Source: Isoetes taiwanensis (lineage: Eukaryota; Streptophyta; Lycopodiopsida; Isoetales; Isoetaceae). Taken from it: a stretch of DNA of 64,000 nt. The DNA lies in contig JAJEKV010000075.1 of NCBI GenBank assembly GCA_021234155.1, positions 2,973,280 to 3,037,279 on the forward strand, in the 5' to 3' direction. Below are positions 10,061-21,351 of the stretch, in pieces. Position numbers and translations under genes: made by a program. Every line of letters begins with the position of its first letter. The first letter of the stretch is position 1. The notes below the pieces were generated by a model that was not told where the DNA came from, made no database searches, and saw nothing but the letters and a program-made list of their open reading frames with translations.

Positions 10061-10320
10061 GCCTGGTCCACTCAGTTTTGTTTTTTTTATGTTATGTGTG
10101 AGTTAAAGAAATGTCCAATGTATAATACCTGTCCTTGTGTTATATCACTTGAAGTTTGGTCACTACCAATGTACTGAACTCTACTGTATTGACTGTTCAT
10201 ACTTATAATAACGATCCTTGCTATTGTACTCTTCTAGTTACTCTATCTCTCTCTAAATACTATTCCAAATGAATTTCTTTGTGAGACTTGATGTCACTAT
10301 AATTCTCCTTATACCTTTTT

Positions 10321-11652
10321 ATGCTCAATATAGACGGTGCACGCAATGCCGCCTGGCAGACGCCCTCGAATGCCAGTAGACTAACACCTGAGCAGGAACT
10401 TATGATGATGAAGAGGCAATTAGTCGAGTTACAAACTTATGTCTTGAACGCCAACCCACCGCAACATGTACAGGAGGATGGACCGGAGCTACCTCCGTTA
10501 CCGCCAAGTCCACCACCACAGCAGCCACTTGCACCTGAACCAGGCCCCGTGCCTGCACAAAGGAGGCACCACTCTAAACGTCGTCGGAGTTCCTCTAGGG
10601 ATAGTGCCACCTCCTCACAATCAGCCACTTCTGTGTCCTCTGAGTCGTCTGTATCATCCGGTGACCATGCAAAGCGCCGGGATAAGGAGTACCGCAAGAC
10701 GGTTGATACGGCCATAACTAGTATATGGAAGAATAGGAAACTGGCCCAGTTTGATGGGAAATCTAGAGGCGGACTGAATGCAGAGTCCTGGTTGGACGAA
10801 ATGAAGGAGTTTGGGAAATCCTATGGCATGACAGAAAAGGATACAGGAAAGGTTGCCACCACAAACCTTACAGGAGCTGCCCGTATTTGGTGGAAGAGCT
10901 ATGCCGAGCCAAGCATCCGGATAGAAGCAAAGTGCAAGTTCAAAAGTTTGCCAAAGCTTTTAAATCGCATTATGTGCCTCGTGGCGCACAAATGCCAACA
11001 AATCCGCACCTTTTATAGGTTAGAGCGTAAGGGTATGATGCCAGCCTACACCGATGAATTCATGCGCTTTGAGGTCAGATGTACCAGAATGAATGAAAAG
11101 AGGGCGTGGAGGGCTATATTGAAGGGTTGGCCCCATCAATTAAACGAATGGTGAAGGCCATAGACCCGAAATCAGTTGCAGAGGCTGAGGCTAAGGCATT
11201 GAGCCTCGAGGAGGACACACCAAGAAACCAAGATCATGGCCCCCGCCTTTTACTCGCAGCCACGCCTCATCCACACCTTACAAACCCTGCTCAAGCCAAG
11301 TCACCTTCAACATGTCCGGACAAACCAACAATGTCGGTAAGGAAGTTCGAACCTCTTACGCCTATTCCCAAAGAGGCTCGAACAGCTCCGCCATGATAAG
11401 GCATGTTACAGGTGTATGCGGCCCGGGCATTTCATGCAGAACTGCCCTTATGTCACACAGACTGCACAGCAGCTGGCCATGGCCGACCTCGATTGGGACG
11501 ATCTCGAGTCGACACTACCTGTCGAGGAGGAGGCTCCCGAATACATTCACGGTGAGTCCCATATCCTTGCAGCCATTGAAACCGGCAATGCTGAAAGTCA
11601 CCGCCAAGTTATTTCCACCATAGGTCAAGTAGACAAAGCAAACCTTTTATAA
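10321..11652 (+). pseudogene. gag: gag with CCHC zinc knuckle
   Basis: Encodes the capsid/nucleocapsid of the Ty3/gypsy element. A Pro- and Ser-rich N-terminal part (10340-10690) precedes a Retrotrans_gag-like region with the signature AARIWWKSY (10876-10902). The nucleocapsid knuckle CYRCMRPGHFMQNC (C-X2-C-X4-H-X4-C) lies at 11410-11451. At least two frameshifts are needed to read it through (near 11100-11150 and 11390-11420). A better start may be the ATG at 10346 (MPPGRRPRMP), typical for plant gypsy gag, which then shifts frame. Confidence 0.8.
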
Positions 11653-12000
11653 TTCTGATGGATACGGGTAGTACACATAATTTTGCTTCTCCTAGAATGG
11701 CCCAGGTATTGCGGCTTGAAACTTTGAGATCCCGACCGAAGCCTGTCACTTTAGCCAAGATGTAAGATCGCATACACTCATGGCCGCCGAATAACCTTAA
11801 GATGCAAGCACAAAAGCACCAGTTGCCTTGGGTGCCGAGATAATGGATATTGGCAAATATGATCTGATTGTTGGTATGGAATTCTTGGCATCTGCAAAAG
11901 CCAATATAGACTGCGAAAAATGGGAAGTTACCTTCAACGCCGCTAACGGAGCCCGCGTGACTATAAAAGGTGACTCCTTAAACCCCATTATGCAGTCTAT
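11640..12000 (+). pseudogene. Retroviral-type aspartic protease
   Basis: The catalytic signature ILMDTGSTHNFAS lies at 11655-11693. The C-terminal strand KYDLIVGMEFLASAKANID (the family's LG(M)xWL region) lies at 11856-11912. The stretch between them holds a stop and a frame change. It would cut the Gag-Pol precursor. It is part of pol, directly after gag. Confidence 0.75.
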
Positions 12001-12301
12001 CACCATCAGGCAGTTAGATAAGGCTATACGTAAAGATAAGTTGCTTTGCATTATTAGACTTGCCTCCACTGAGTCAGATGCTAAGCAGAAGCAAGTAGTT
12101 GATACCTTGCCAGAAGGGATTGCCAATCTTCTCCGAGAATTTAGCGATCTTTTTCTAGATGAGATCCAGAAGCTTCCTCCTTTTAGAGGAGTAGAATGTG
12201 AGATAGCTTTGGCACCAGGTATTAAGCCTATCAGTAAGGCCCCATACCGTATGAGTCCCCCTGAGTTGGCAGAGCTTAAGAAGCAACTTCAGGAGTTACT
12301 A
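12000..12301 (+). pseudogene. Gypsy reverse transcriptase, N-terminal piece
   Basis: Carries the connection and fingers start of a gypsy RT: LPEGIANLLREFSDLF, then KAPYRMSPPELAELKKQLQE, ending at the QELL position. In intact elements this is followed by the segment with the W-G-A-P-V motif. That segment is missing here, replaced at 12302 by copia DNA. Confidence 0.8.
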
Positions 12302-12817
12302 AACCTAAGCCAGGATTATTATTGTATCTGCTCAACACGTTTACAATGAAAGCAATGTCAGGCCTAGTATTGTTGCTATCAGTTGTCTGTAAGGGATTTC
12401 TTCATCTCTTCAGTTTCCTTATCTGTTTGTGGACAAATTTATTTAGAAAGCTTGTATCCTGGAAGAATAGGTGCCTTCTAAGTTGCACCTTGCATATTAA
12501 ATTTTTCTAGCACAGTATCTATATACTTGCTCTAGCACAAAGATATAGTTTTCCTATTTCTGTCCCTGTTCACTTGCACTCCAAGAAATTGTGACAGCTC
12601 ACCAAGATCTGTCATTTTATATCTTCCTTTCATCAATTCTTTACACTCCTTCATAAACTCTGTATTATTTGATGCCAATACACAATCATCAACATATATT
12701 GCCATAATGCAAAAATTCTCTTGCTCCCTTAGAGGATAACATTTCCATCATTTGTCAATTTTGTAAACCCCTGCTCCTTCAAGAATTCATTTATGCAAGC
12801 ATACCATTCCCTAGGTG
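12302..12817 (-). mobile_element. Ty1/copia RT fragment replacing gypsy RT
   Basis: On the minus strand, reading from 12817 down: [20 protein letters not shown], then FCIMAIYVDDCVLASNN (the copia YVDD active site), KMTDLGELSQFLGVQVNRDR, SKYIDTVLEKFNM, and TRPDIAFIVNVLSRYNNNPG. This is the copia RT from mid-palm to the start of the RNase H link. It has several stops and lacks copia LTRs or element ends. It sits exactly where about 90-100 bp of gypsy RT is absent. It therefore looks like filler DNA or a remnant of a larger deleted insertion. Confidence 0.9.
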
Positions 12818-13950
12818 ACTCCATCAAGAATCGCTACGCTTTGCCGAGGGCAGACGATCTAATGGACCAGTTGCAAGGGGCCACGCATTTCTCAAAGATT
12901 GATTTACGCTTCGGATATCATCAAATAAGGACTAAGGAGGAGGACATTCATAAATCTGCCTTTCGCACTAGATATGGGAATTATGAGTTTACCGTTATGC
13001 CTTTTGGATTAACTAATGCCCCCGCAACGTTTATGCGGTTAATGAATGGTGTATTCCGACAATACTTGGATGATTTTGTTGTTATTTTCTTTGACGACAT
13101 TCTCATCTATAGTAAGACCCTGGAGGAGCATGAGAAACATCTTCGGTTGGCCCTAGAAAAGCTAAGACGCCATCAGCTCTTGGCCAAGTTCTCTAAATGC
13201 AAGTTTGCCACTCCCAGGGTGGATTATTTGGGACATATCATTTCAGCAGAGGGCATTGCTACAGATCCAGCAAAGATAGAGGCAGTAAGAGACTGGCCTA
13301 TTCTGAGTAATGTTTCAGAAGTCCGGAGTTTCTTAGGACTAGCAGGATATTATCGGAAATTTGTTAAGGATTTTGCAAAGATTGCCGCACCTCTTACTGA
13401 TCTCACAAAGCACGAGAAGGTGAAGGATTGGATTGAACACTGGAAAGCAAAAGTCCAGGTAGGTTTTCAGCAGCTTAAGGATGCTTTAACGTCAGCACCA
13501 GTCCTCACATTGCCCGATCCTGAAAAGGATAAATTATTAGCAACGGATGCCAGTAAAATTGCTACCGGTGGAGTCCTAATGCAGGAGGGGAGGGTTATTG
13601 CCTATGATTCAAAGAAAATGAACGAGACGGAGCAGCGATACCCTACCCATGATCAGGAATTGTTAGCCGTTGTCCGTGCTCTGCGGATATAGAGACACTA
13701 CCTTCTTGGTAGAAGATTCCAGCTGGATACGGATCATCAGAGTCTCTGTTACTTATCCACCCAGCCAAATCTCAATCTCCGTCAGAGAAGATGGATGGAA
13801 TTTCTGGAGGAGTATGACTTTGAGATTATGTATAAGCCTGGGAAAAACAATGTGGTTGCGGATGCATTGTCACGCCATCCTTTGGTAACCCGAACCCATT
13901 GTAATGCAATTTCTACACTCACCAGTGAGTTTGGGAAACATATAGAATAG
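12818..13950 (+). pseudogene. Gypsy RT palm/thumb and RNase H
   Basis: From [20 protein letters not shown] on, the RT is well kept: [25 protein letters not shown], the active site as FFDDILIYS (usual form Y/F-x-DD, kept), then [14 protein letters not shown] upstream and the thumb [20 protein letters not shown]. The RNase H domain follows ([20 protein letters not shown], with the DAS catalytic Asp). A TAG at 13690-13692 replaces the usual Trp of LRIWRHYLLG. The frame continues through KNNVVADALSRHP to a TAG at 13948-13950. Confidence 0.88.
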
Positions 13951-15416
13951 ACCTTGGCCACGGATCCCGAGTTCCATGATGTTTGGGATAGTTTGACTAA
14001 GGAAGCTCGCACAGATAAAGAGCGTGAAGCTTTCCGTTCGTATAAAAAAGAAGGCAACTTGTTATATTACAAGGATAAGTTGTGTGTACCTGAGACTTCA
14101 GGAGTACGTAAACTCATTCTCCATGACACGCACAACAGCCCTATAGCTGGACATGCAGGTTTTATGAAGACCTACTTTAAGATCCGCTCCAGTTATTTCT
14201 GGCCTTCGATGAAGAAGGACATTGCCAGGTGTATTAAAATAAAGTCAAATCACCAATGCACCAAGGCCGAGCAACTAAGGATTCCGTGAGAGTTGCAAAC
14301 CGCTGGATGTGCCCAATGCTAAGTGGGAAGTGATAACCATGGATTTCATTGTGGGCCTCCCACGCATCTCGCGGATATGATGCATTGATGGTAGTGGTCG
14401 ACAAATTGTCGAAAATGGCTCATTTCTTGCCATGTCGCATCACCTGGATACAACCTTCGATATCGCTTCCTATTTGCAAAGGAGATCTTCAGATTGCACG
14501 GAATGCCACGAGTTATTGTCTCTAACAGGGATCCCAAATTTGTAAGTGCATTCGAAAGATTTCTTTGCCACTATCCGCACCAAGCTTGCTATGAGTATCG
14601 CATATCATCCTCGACGGGATGGTCGGACGTAACGCACTAATCGTATTATAGAGGACATGCTACGAAGTTATGTGTGGAGTAAGCAATCACAATGGGCTGA
14701 GTATATTTATCTAGTTGAGTTTGCCTATAACAAAGATGAAATGTAAGTCTTCCGCATGTCTCCCTTCATGATAAATTATGGTCAATGCCTTTACCCCTCA
14801 CATGGCATAATCCCGCGTCTAGGTGGAGGTTTCTCAAAGAACTCCTCTTGGAAATGCAAGCTTTGGTTGAAGAAGTTCGTGGTTACTTATTGGCTGCACG
14901 CAAATATCAAAAGAGTGTAGCGGATAAGCACGTAACCCCACGAGTCTTCCGTGGGTGAATCGGTCCGCTTAAGATTAAGGTAAAACAAGCCAAGCTTAAA
15001 ATTGGCAACTGCAAGAAGTTGGCACCCAGATGGGCTGGGCCGCTCAAGATCATCAACGCCTTGGGGAACAAGCATATCGCCTGAATTGCCACCCCGTTTG
15101 AAGATCCACAAGGTCTTTCATGTGAGTCTTCTAAAGCAAAGATACCCCGATCCGTGAGGAGATCTTGGATACACCCACCCTACTTGAAATGACAAAAGAG
15201 CAGTTAGATATAGTTCCCGGAGCTCTTCTTGATCGAGCATATAAACAGACCAGAAGGACCCAAATGCTGCAATACTTGGTCAAGTGGAAACACTTGCCAG
15301 TTGAGGATGCTACGTGGGTGATGGAAACAGATCTTGAGAAGCACTATCCGGACTTCATGCAGGAATCTCAAGGTCAAGATTATCAACGATGCTATCAACC
15401 CCGCTCCCGGCGGTAA
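13951..15416 (+). pseudogene. Integrase with C-terminal chromodomain
   Basis: A zinc-binding region with HDTHNSPIAGHAGFMKTYFK and a degraded CxxC partner (14120-14260) opens the integrase. The core keeps the first catalytic Asp in VITMDFIVGLP (14329-14361), VVVDKLSKMAHFLPC, the second Asp in IVSNRDPKF (14515-14541) and the Glu in RTNRIIEDMLRSY. Several frameshifts and stops break it. At 15220-15345 a chromodomain reads QMLQYLVKWKHLPVEDATW, with the aromatic cage positions. Chromodomains of this type steer insertion to marked chromatin in chromoviruses. Confidence 0.85.
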
Positions 15417-16058
15417 GCTTCAAGGCTTGGTTCGCCGAGAATCATGCAGTAGAGGGGTAGATGCATCGTACTTGATAATAGTTACCGAAGATGGGATCGC
15501 CTTTGTGTTCCCTAGGACGTGGTGTACTGTCAATGTGGACATGACCACGAACTGCTTGAAAAGCATGTAGCTGGTAAGCCGCATTCATCTCGGCTATAAT
15601 AGGAACTTGACCATTCCTTACGCCGCCATGAATTGCGAACCATAGGCATGATAGGCTCCCCCGTAGCTAGATTTTCTTTTATTTCTTATAGGGGGTGGTC
15701 CCTTCAACCACAACTTAATCATCTTATATACTGATGTATTCACATGTGCAGGCCAGTGAGCAGTACGTGACCTGCCCATGTATAGAGGGTTGCTGATGGC
15801 CCGACTTTTCCAGTTTTCATTGTGTTTACATGTGTTTCCTTCTTGTTACTCTGATATTTGATATTGGACTTCGGTCCTTGAACTTTTTGCTTATGATAAT
15901 CATGTGAAATGCACCTCGGTGCTTAAACTGTTTTAAACTTTAAAGTTTTTAATATATTACCTTCGGAAATAAGGAATTACCTTCCTTCATAATGTCATTT
16001 CCTATATTTGTATCTAACCCCAATGCTGAGGACAGCATTAATTCTAAGGAGGGGAGAA
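15417..16058 (+). other. 3' non-coding part and polypurine tract
   Basis: No coding signal after the chromodomain. At 16045-16058 the purine-rich TAAGGAGGGGAGAA lies directly before the LTR start, as expected for the plus-strand priming site of a gypsy element. Confidence 0.75.
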
Positions 16059-17665
16059 TGTGACGTTCCAAGTATTTATATGGTATACGTATAAATATAT
16101 TGACACGTCACCCAGTATAGATACGCCACCATGGGGTATGGTAACCTAGGGGGTTGACCTAAAAGGGATTAAATTAGCTATGCTATTTTAATTATTAAGG
16201 ATAATAACCTATAATTAAGGAATTAATATTTAAGAAGGATAATTAAGCTAATTATGGTTTGGGAAGGCGCCACCTGGCCAAACTCGATTGGCCAGCATGG
16301 TGAATACTACTTTGAACCATCAAGGTGGATCACCACCCCCATATCAACCATAATCGACCAAGAGGAGCTGAGCGCCTACCTTTGCCAAGCTGAGCGCCAC
16401 CTTTGCCAAGCACTTATACCGTAGCCGTAATCGAAAGCAAGTCCCGTGAAGATGGAAGCATCAAATGACAACGGATCCAAAGAAACTCGTGGGTGGTTAG
16501 TATAGCTTGAGAATTCTAGGGTAGCCTCGCTTGGGCACTTGTTGTGTTTGTTTCACTCCTTTCTCTCTCGTGTTTTACTTGTAGGAACTGACCCTTGATT
16601 GTAAAGGTAAGTTCTCTTTATTTCTGATTCTGGTCTTGCTCTTAAAGGATGGATTGATAATTCTAGAAATGGGGGGAAATAAGGGGGGGTAGAGACCTCT
16701 GAGCCATGTTAGTAGTATACTCCTAGGTTGAGTCCTATAATTCCCATTAATTCGGCCTGTGCACAAGAGACCACCGAGTCGTGGATGCTATGGAATGGCT
16801 TAGCACCAAACAAGGGACGTGCAGTGGTGAAGTGGGGGGTGGGGTCTTGCACGAACATAAAAGACTCCCCGAGACTCCTACAAAGGGCTAGGCCCGATAA
16901 GCTGGTCACGAGGGGCCGGGTATGGGTCCGACACTCCCCGGGTGTAGAGGTGTGATCCGTGTATGGAGCATCTTGCACTTTGAGTAGATTTAGGTGAGTA
17001 AGTCGGCACGGATGCGGGGTCGCTGATGCAAAGACGTATTCTCCGCTCACCCATGGAACCACCGTGATCCCGAAGGGGACACTTCCCCTGACCTGCCTCA
17101 TCTGGACGGGCTTCATGAACCCCGGAGTAGGCTCGGCGGGTGATACCTTGAGTCTGCGTGTCCGGAAGGCTATAGTGATGCCATAGCATGATTCGACTCA
17201 TCTGCAAAGTGTGCACAGGAGGGGCGGATGGAGTGGACAACCCTAGTCGATGTTCTATGTCAGCCAACGCCATGTCAAGACTCGGTCTGCTGATCTCTTG
17301 AGACCTAGCCGTCAGTCGATCCTCACTGGAGTCTGAGCCGGGGTAGAACCATGGGTTTGGGTGTTTTCCTTAGTATTAAATGTACATGCTTTGTTGTTGT
17401 TACTTGGATGGATGTGCCACCCTTCGTGGTGGTAAATTATGATATGATTATGCTGTGTGCTAACCTTGTATTCACGCTTCCGCGACGTAGGAGTCCCATT
17501 GAAGGCGTGGGCCGAATGACCCCTCTGTGTCCTTCACTCGAGCATCTCTCTATGGATGACCCGAGTTATACGGAGGGCCCTGCTCGTGGCGAGTTGGTCG
17601 CCATGGGAGGGGAAAGTCTCCGTATGTATACGTCCGAGTGTCGTATATGTTCAGGGAGCGTCACA
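16059..17665 (+). repeat. 3' LTR of the gypsy element, 1607 bp
   Basis: Begins TGTGACGTTCC and ends GGGAGCGTCACA, giving the short terminal inverted repeat TGTGACG/CGTCACA. It follows the polypurine tract directly. The last 350 bp are found again as a separate copy at 32217-32568, which supports the right-hand boundary. Reading frames inside it show no domain. The bases after the LTR are TACTG. No partner duplication can be tested because the 5' end is missing. Confidence 0.85.
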
Positions 17666-17727
17666 TACTGGGTCTATATGCAAATACAAAATATTCTTAG
17701 TGCAAAATGAGGTCATGTCTGTCAATT

Positions 17728-18138
17728 TCAATGAATCCACATCATGAAGAACCTGTCCCAAAGAGCTCTAGGAAGGTCCGTCGGCTCGATGTGAAGCTCA
17801 GTTGCGAAGTTGATAGGTATAGAAGCTCCTCCCGTCGTGCCTATGCTGGAGAACATGAACGTGTAAACATGCTCTGATACCATGTCCCACACGTGCGACT
17901 CAGGTGTACCAATAACAATGTTATACTTTGTTAGGAACTCAGGAAGCTCGTAATCACCAACTGCGTCATGTAGAATTGATGCCCAAGCCTTGAACCGTCT
18001 CCCATCACAAACACCAATGTGTGCGATGCCTCCTGACCTGAAGCAAGTTCCCCTGCATGTATACTTGGAGGGGAACTTTTTTTACTCCAACACAGCAACA
18101 CGCCAGCATGTGTTATCGACTATCGTATAATTCCCTAC
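17728..18138 (-). pseudogene. Coding exon downstream of Helitron helicase
   Basis: On the minus strand, from an AG acceptor near 18139, a frame of about 136 codons runs to TGA at 17728-17730, with one TAA inside. It contains NYTIVDNTCWRVAV, GIAHIGVCDGRRFKAWASIL, YELPEFLTKYNIVIGTPES and NFATELHIEPTDLPRALWDR. It reads like a real soluble domain, but I cannot name it. A short exon at 18249-18340 (KPYTPFVPRELGNPKPRAIV) with proper acceptor and donor lies between it and the helicase. The set may be a multi-exon tail of the Helitron protein or a captured host gene. Confidence 0.5.
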
Positions 18139-18439
18139 AATAATAAGATATCTAGGTGCCATGCATTGATGAACTTCTTAATCAAGACAATAGAATATCC
18201 TATTAAGAAGCATATAAGTAATTGTTATTGTTAGAACTAACAAATCTTACACTCACCATCCCTACCATGCACATAAACTATCGCCCTTGGCTTAGGATTT
18301 CCAAGTTCCCGAGGTACAAAGGGTGTGTAGGGCTTCATGATCTGCACACATTCAGAAGATCAATAAACATCCAAAAAGCATTAGAACCCTTGAAAAAATG
18401 CACATATACATGCAATACATGGACATCACAATGTTAGTC

Positions 18440-18900
18440 GAGTCGAGGACATGACACTTACCTCCATCATAAAGCATCCGTGTAAACCACGTTTCTGGTG
18501 AACCTTGAAACTGTATTGGCGCCTTCTTGAGGTATGGATGGTGGGTCTTTGATAGCAACCCGAATTCCTTATCTATTTTGTACCCTTGAGAATGCCACAT
18601 ATAATTGTCCATGCGTAAAGACAGGCTTTGGAAGATATATCCCCACCTTATGCATTGTCTGGCCCTGGGACTTGTTTATGGTCATGGCAAAGGCCGGCCG
18701 CAAAGGGAATTGCACCCTTTCAAGCTGAAATGGAAAGCCTGAATCGTAGGCACAATTGGAATGCGTGATAGGAGCACAGTATCACCAACATGTGTCCCAG
18801 TTACTATCTCTGTCTCAATGACACGTCTTATGGTTGTAGAATATGATACTCAACATATGACACTCTTGGTTAAGGAAGTCATGAAACGAGAATCCTATAT
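18440..18900 (-). pseudogene. Helitron (PIF1-type) helicase, C-terminal part
   Basis: Minus-strand reading gives the end of the Rep/helicase of plant Helitrons: [40 protein letters not shown], then the helicase motif [45 protein letters not shown] and TRNVVYTDAL. These are the last helicase motifs (V and VI). One stop after the AFSRVQ motif and the absence of the Rep and ATPase parts upstream show decay. A donor GTAAGT follows the last codons at about 18459. Helitrons move by rolling-circle replication. Confidence 0.88.
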
Positions 18901-18959
18901 AGAGAATAAAGTCTCATTAACCTTCTGATCCTCGTTCTGGATGATATGTTGTATATGAA

Positions 18960-19750
18960 AGAACACTTGGTTTTTGGATTATGCTATTAATGTTTGCTAA
19001 TTCATTTTGAAAATTTTTACAAATACTCCGTTGATGCATTATGGTGCACCTTATTGTATCACAGACTGAGGTGTTCATCATCAGTATATCTACAACAATC
19101 TAGAACATTTTAGAATATTGCATTTTTAATTTTTGCAAAATTTTAAAAAACTTCCTATTTTTTGTCGACGTGCTCGTCCATAAGCATTTAGAACATTTTA
19201 CAAAATTATACTTAGATTTTTTTACAAATTTTTGAAAAAACTTTTTACTTTTACGCTGAGGTACTTACCTATGGCATCTAGAGGTCTTGGCACTGGTGTT
19301 GAACTAAAATGTACATTTTTCTACCCAAAGCTCCTTTATATACTGGAAAAGAAGTCTCTTTTTCACATGAATGCATGTGGGATATTTGTGTATACCCGAA
19401 ATGCAAGTCCCCTTATATAGGGGACAGGGAGTCTCTTTTCTGCACAAATGCATGTGGGATATTTGTGCAACATCTTAAAATTGATTAGGCTTCTCCTTAA
19501 CTATTCTTGAACTTAGTTTTGTACTGCAATGACCAAGGTTCTAATCCTTCTATACAACATATCAACTTTTCAAAAGCAACTTTTCAAAAGGTGTAAAATT
19601 TTAAAAGGCTTTTTGCATGAACACCTGGAACATCTGGACCCATGAACATCTGGAACATATCAACATCTGGAACATTTTAGAAACCTTCTATTTTTAGTGC
19701 TTGCAAAGTTCAAAAAAACTTTCTATTTTTAGACCGAGGTGTTTAGCTTG
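18960..19750. repeat. Diverged flank of the GAACATT minisatellite
   Basis: Scattered, mutated relatives of the repeat at 19750-20530 (TAGAACATTTTAGAA and GCATCTGGAACAT units). A duplicated GGGATATTTGTGTA/CACATGAATGCATGTGGG segment occurs at 19363-19460. No gene. Confidence 0.6.
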
Positions 19751-20530
19751 AGTATCTAGAACATTCCAGAACATTCTATTTGAGCATCTGGAACATTCTG
19801 AAACATTAGCATCCGGAACATTCTAGAACATTCTATTTTTAGTGTTTGCAATCTTCCAAAAATTTCTATTTTTAGACTGAGGTGCTTGCCTATAAGCATC
19901 TGGAACATTCTAGAACATTCTATTTTGAATGTTTGCAAAGTTTCAGAAAACTTCCTATTTTTTGACCGAGGTACTTTCTATTTTTAGACTAAGCTTCTTG
20001 CTCGTGGAACATTCTAGAACATTCTATTTTCAGTATTTGCAAAATTTCAAAAAACTTGCTATTTTTAGACTAAGATGCTTACCCAGACGCATTTGGAACA
20101 TTCTAGAACATTCGATTGTGAGTATTTGCAATCTTTCAAAAAAGTTACTATTTTTAGACTGAGGTGCTTAGCTATGAGCATCTCGACCATTGCACAATAT
20201 TCTATTTTGAGCATTTGCAAAGTTTCAAAAAACTTACTACTTTTAGACTGAGGTGCTTGCCCAGGAGCATCTGCAATATCCTAGAACATTCTATTTTGAG
20301 TTTTTGCAAAGTTTTAGAAACCTTTCTATTTCTAGACTATCGTACTTTCTATTTCTAGATTGAGGTGCTTACCCGTGAGCACCTGGAACATTCTAGTATA
20401 TTCTATTCATTTGCAAAGTTCCAAAAAACTTTCTATTTTTAGACTGACGTATTTTCTATTTTTTGACTGAGGTACTTGCCCAGGAGCATCTGGAACCTTC
20501 CAGAACATTCTATTTTGAGCATTTGCAAAG
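19750..20530. repeat. Minisatellite with heat-shock-element-like cores
   Basis: About eight imperfect units of roughly 90-115 bp. A typical unit runs GAGGTGCTTGCC, GAGCATCTGGAACATTCTAG, a TATTTTGAG stretch, TTTGCAAAGTTTCAAAAAAC, CTATTTTTAGACT. Six units hold the perfect array GAAnnTTCnnGAAnnTTC (19759-19776, 19816-19833, 19903-19920, 20007-20024, 20096-20113, 20503-20520). That is the consensus of a four-box heat-shock element. Other units have one or two substitutions. Confidence 0.85.
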
Positions 20531-20574
20531 TTTCAAAAAACTTTCTATTTTTAGCATGAGTTGCTTATCATTGA

Positions 20575-20850
20575 AGGTGATGCATCACCCACGAGGTGTC
20601 GAGCTCATGCCTTGCCCACAAACAGTGGCAAACCATTAAGCCTAGCCCGCTTAGATCCCTGGTAGGCTTTACACACCAGAGGGATCGTTCAATGATGGGA
20701 CAAGTCCCCCTTATTCTACCAATCTAGCCCCGCCACCCACAACCAAGTGGGCACTTGTACAAGGGCCGCATTAATTGGGAATTAATGAGGTTATCTAGGA
20801 TCATCTGCTACTGAAGGTTTCAGGGTCTCTACCCCCCATTTCCACATACA
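20575..20850 (-). other. Possible LTR-derived fragment
   Basis: Read on the minus strand it shares ordered words with the gypsy LTR near 16670-16760 (AAATGGGGGG, GTAGAGACC, CATTAATTC, GCGGCC), although overall similarity is low. It starts at a TGATGCATCA palindrome (20579-20588). It may be an LTR piece of a related family. Confidence 0.3.
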
Positions 20851-21350
20851 CAGGAGAGCTGCCTACACCTTTAGTTGCCTTTGGCATGAAGGATGACGTC
20901 CTTCCCATAGTAGGCATTGACTAGAGGTGCTTTCCTATAACAGCATGTCACACACCACAACACTATATTGAAAAAAGGGTATGCAAAAGTGGCGTGCTTT
21001 TGGAACAGACATAAATTCAATTTAAATGAATGATGGTTAAGCCATACAAGCAATATTTTTCTGTTTTTGCATGCAAGTCATACAAATACTATTCGTCTAT
21101 TTTTTTCTTTTTTATGGTCATGCAAGCCAAAGCACTGGAGGATTTGACCTTAAGATCTGCCTGGCACAGACCCGGATTAGGATTTAACATCACCCGCTAC
21201 AAAGGGGATTGTTGAATCTGCAAATTGGGTTCCAATTTTTCTTCCTTAGCTTCAAGACTTTCTCCGGCAATCTACAGCACCTACATTGTGTCCACGTTTA
21301 AGCATAGCTCCCAGCTGGCTTCTTCCCTTTCTTCTCAAGTCCATCCTATC
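20851..21350. other. No gene recognised
   Basis: Short frames on both strands without domains. The stretch includes a T-rich tract at 21090-21115. Nothing is supported. Confidence 0.4.
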
Positions 21351-21351
21351 T

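Larger units (their letters stand above)
6414..17665 (+). mobile_element. Decayed Ty3/gypsy chromovirus with extra ORFs
   Basis: Order on the plus strand: ORF A (6441-7730), ORF B (7983-9374), ORF C (9570-10060), gag with CCHC knuckle, protease, RT (part replaced by copia DNA), RNase H, integrase, chromodomain, purine tract GGAGGGGAGAA, and an LTR beginning TGTGACG and ending CGTCACA. The chromodomain places it among chromoviruses. No copy of the LTR and no PBS was found upstream, so the 5' end is lost, rearranged or outside the unit as drawn. ORFs A-C are placed in the element because they share its strand, lie directly before gag and have decayed to a similar degree. Membership in one element is an inference. 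Confidence 0.75.

Noticed and set aside
16709-17273. Several 60-135-residue frames in the LTR
   Set aside because: They lie in a non-coding LTR on both strands and show no domain.
17871-17882. TGGTATCAGAGC on the minus strand, the usual primer-binding site (tRNA-iMet) of plant LTR elements
   Set aside because: It lies inside an open minus-strand exon (codons for MVSEHV) downstream of the Helitron helicase, and no LTR end or gag follows. Coincidence is more likely.
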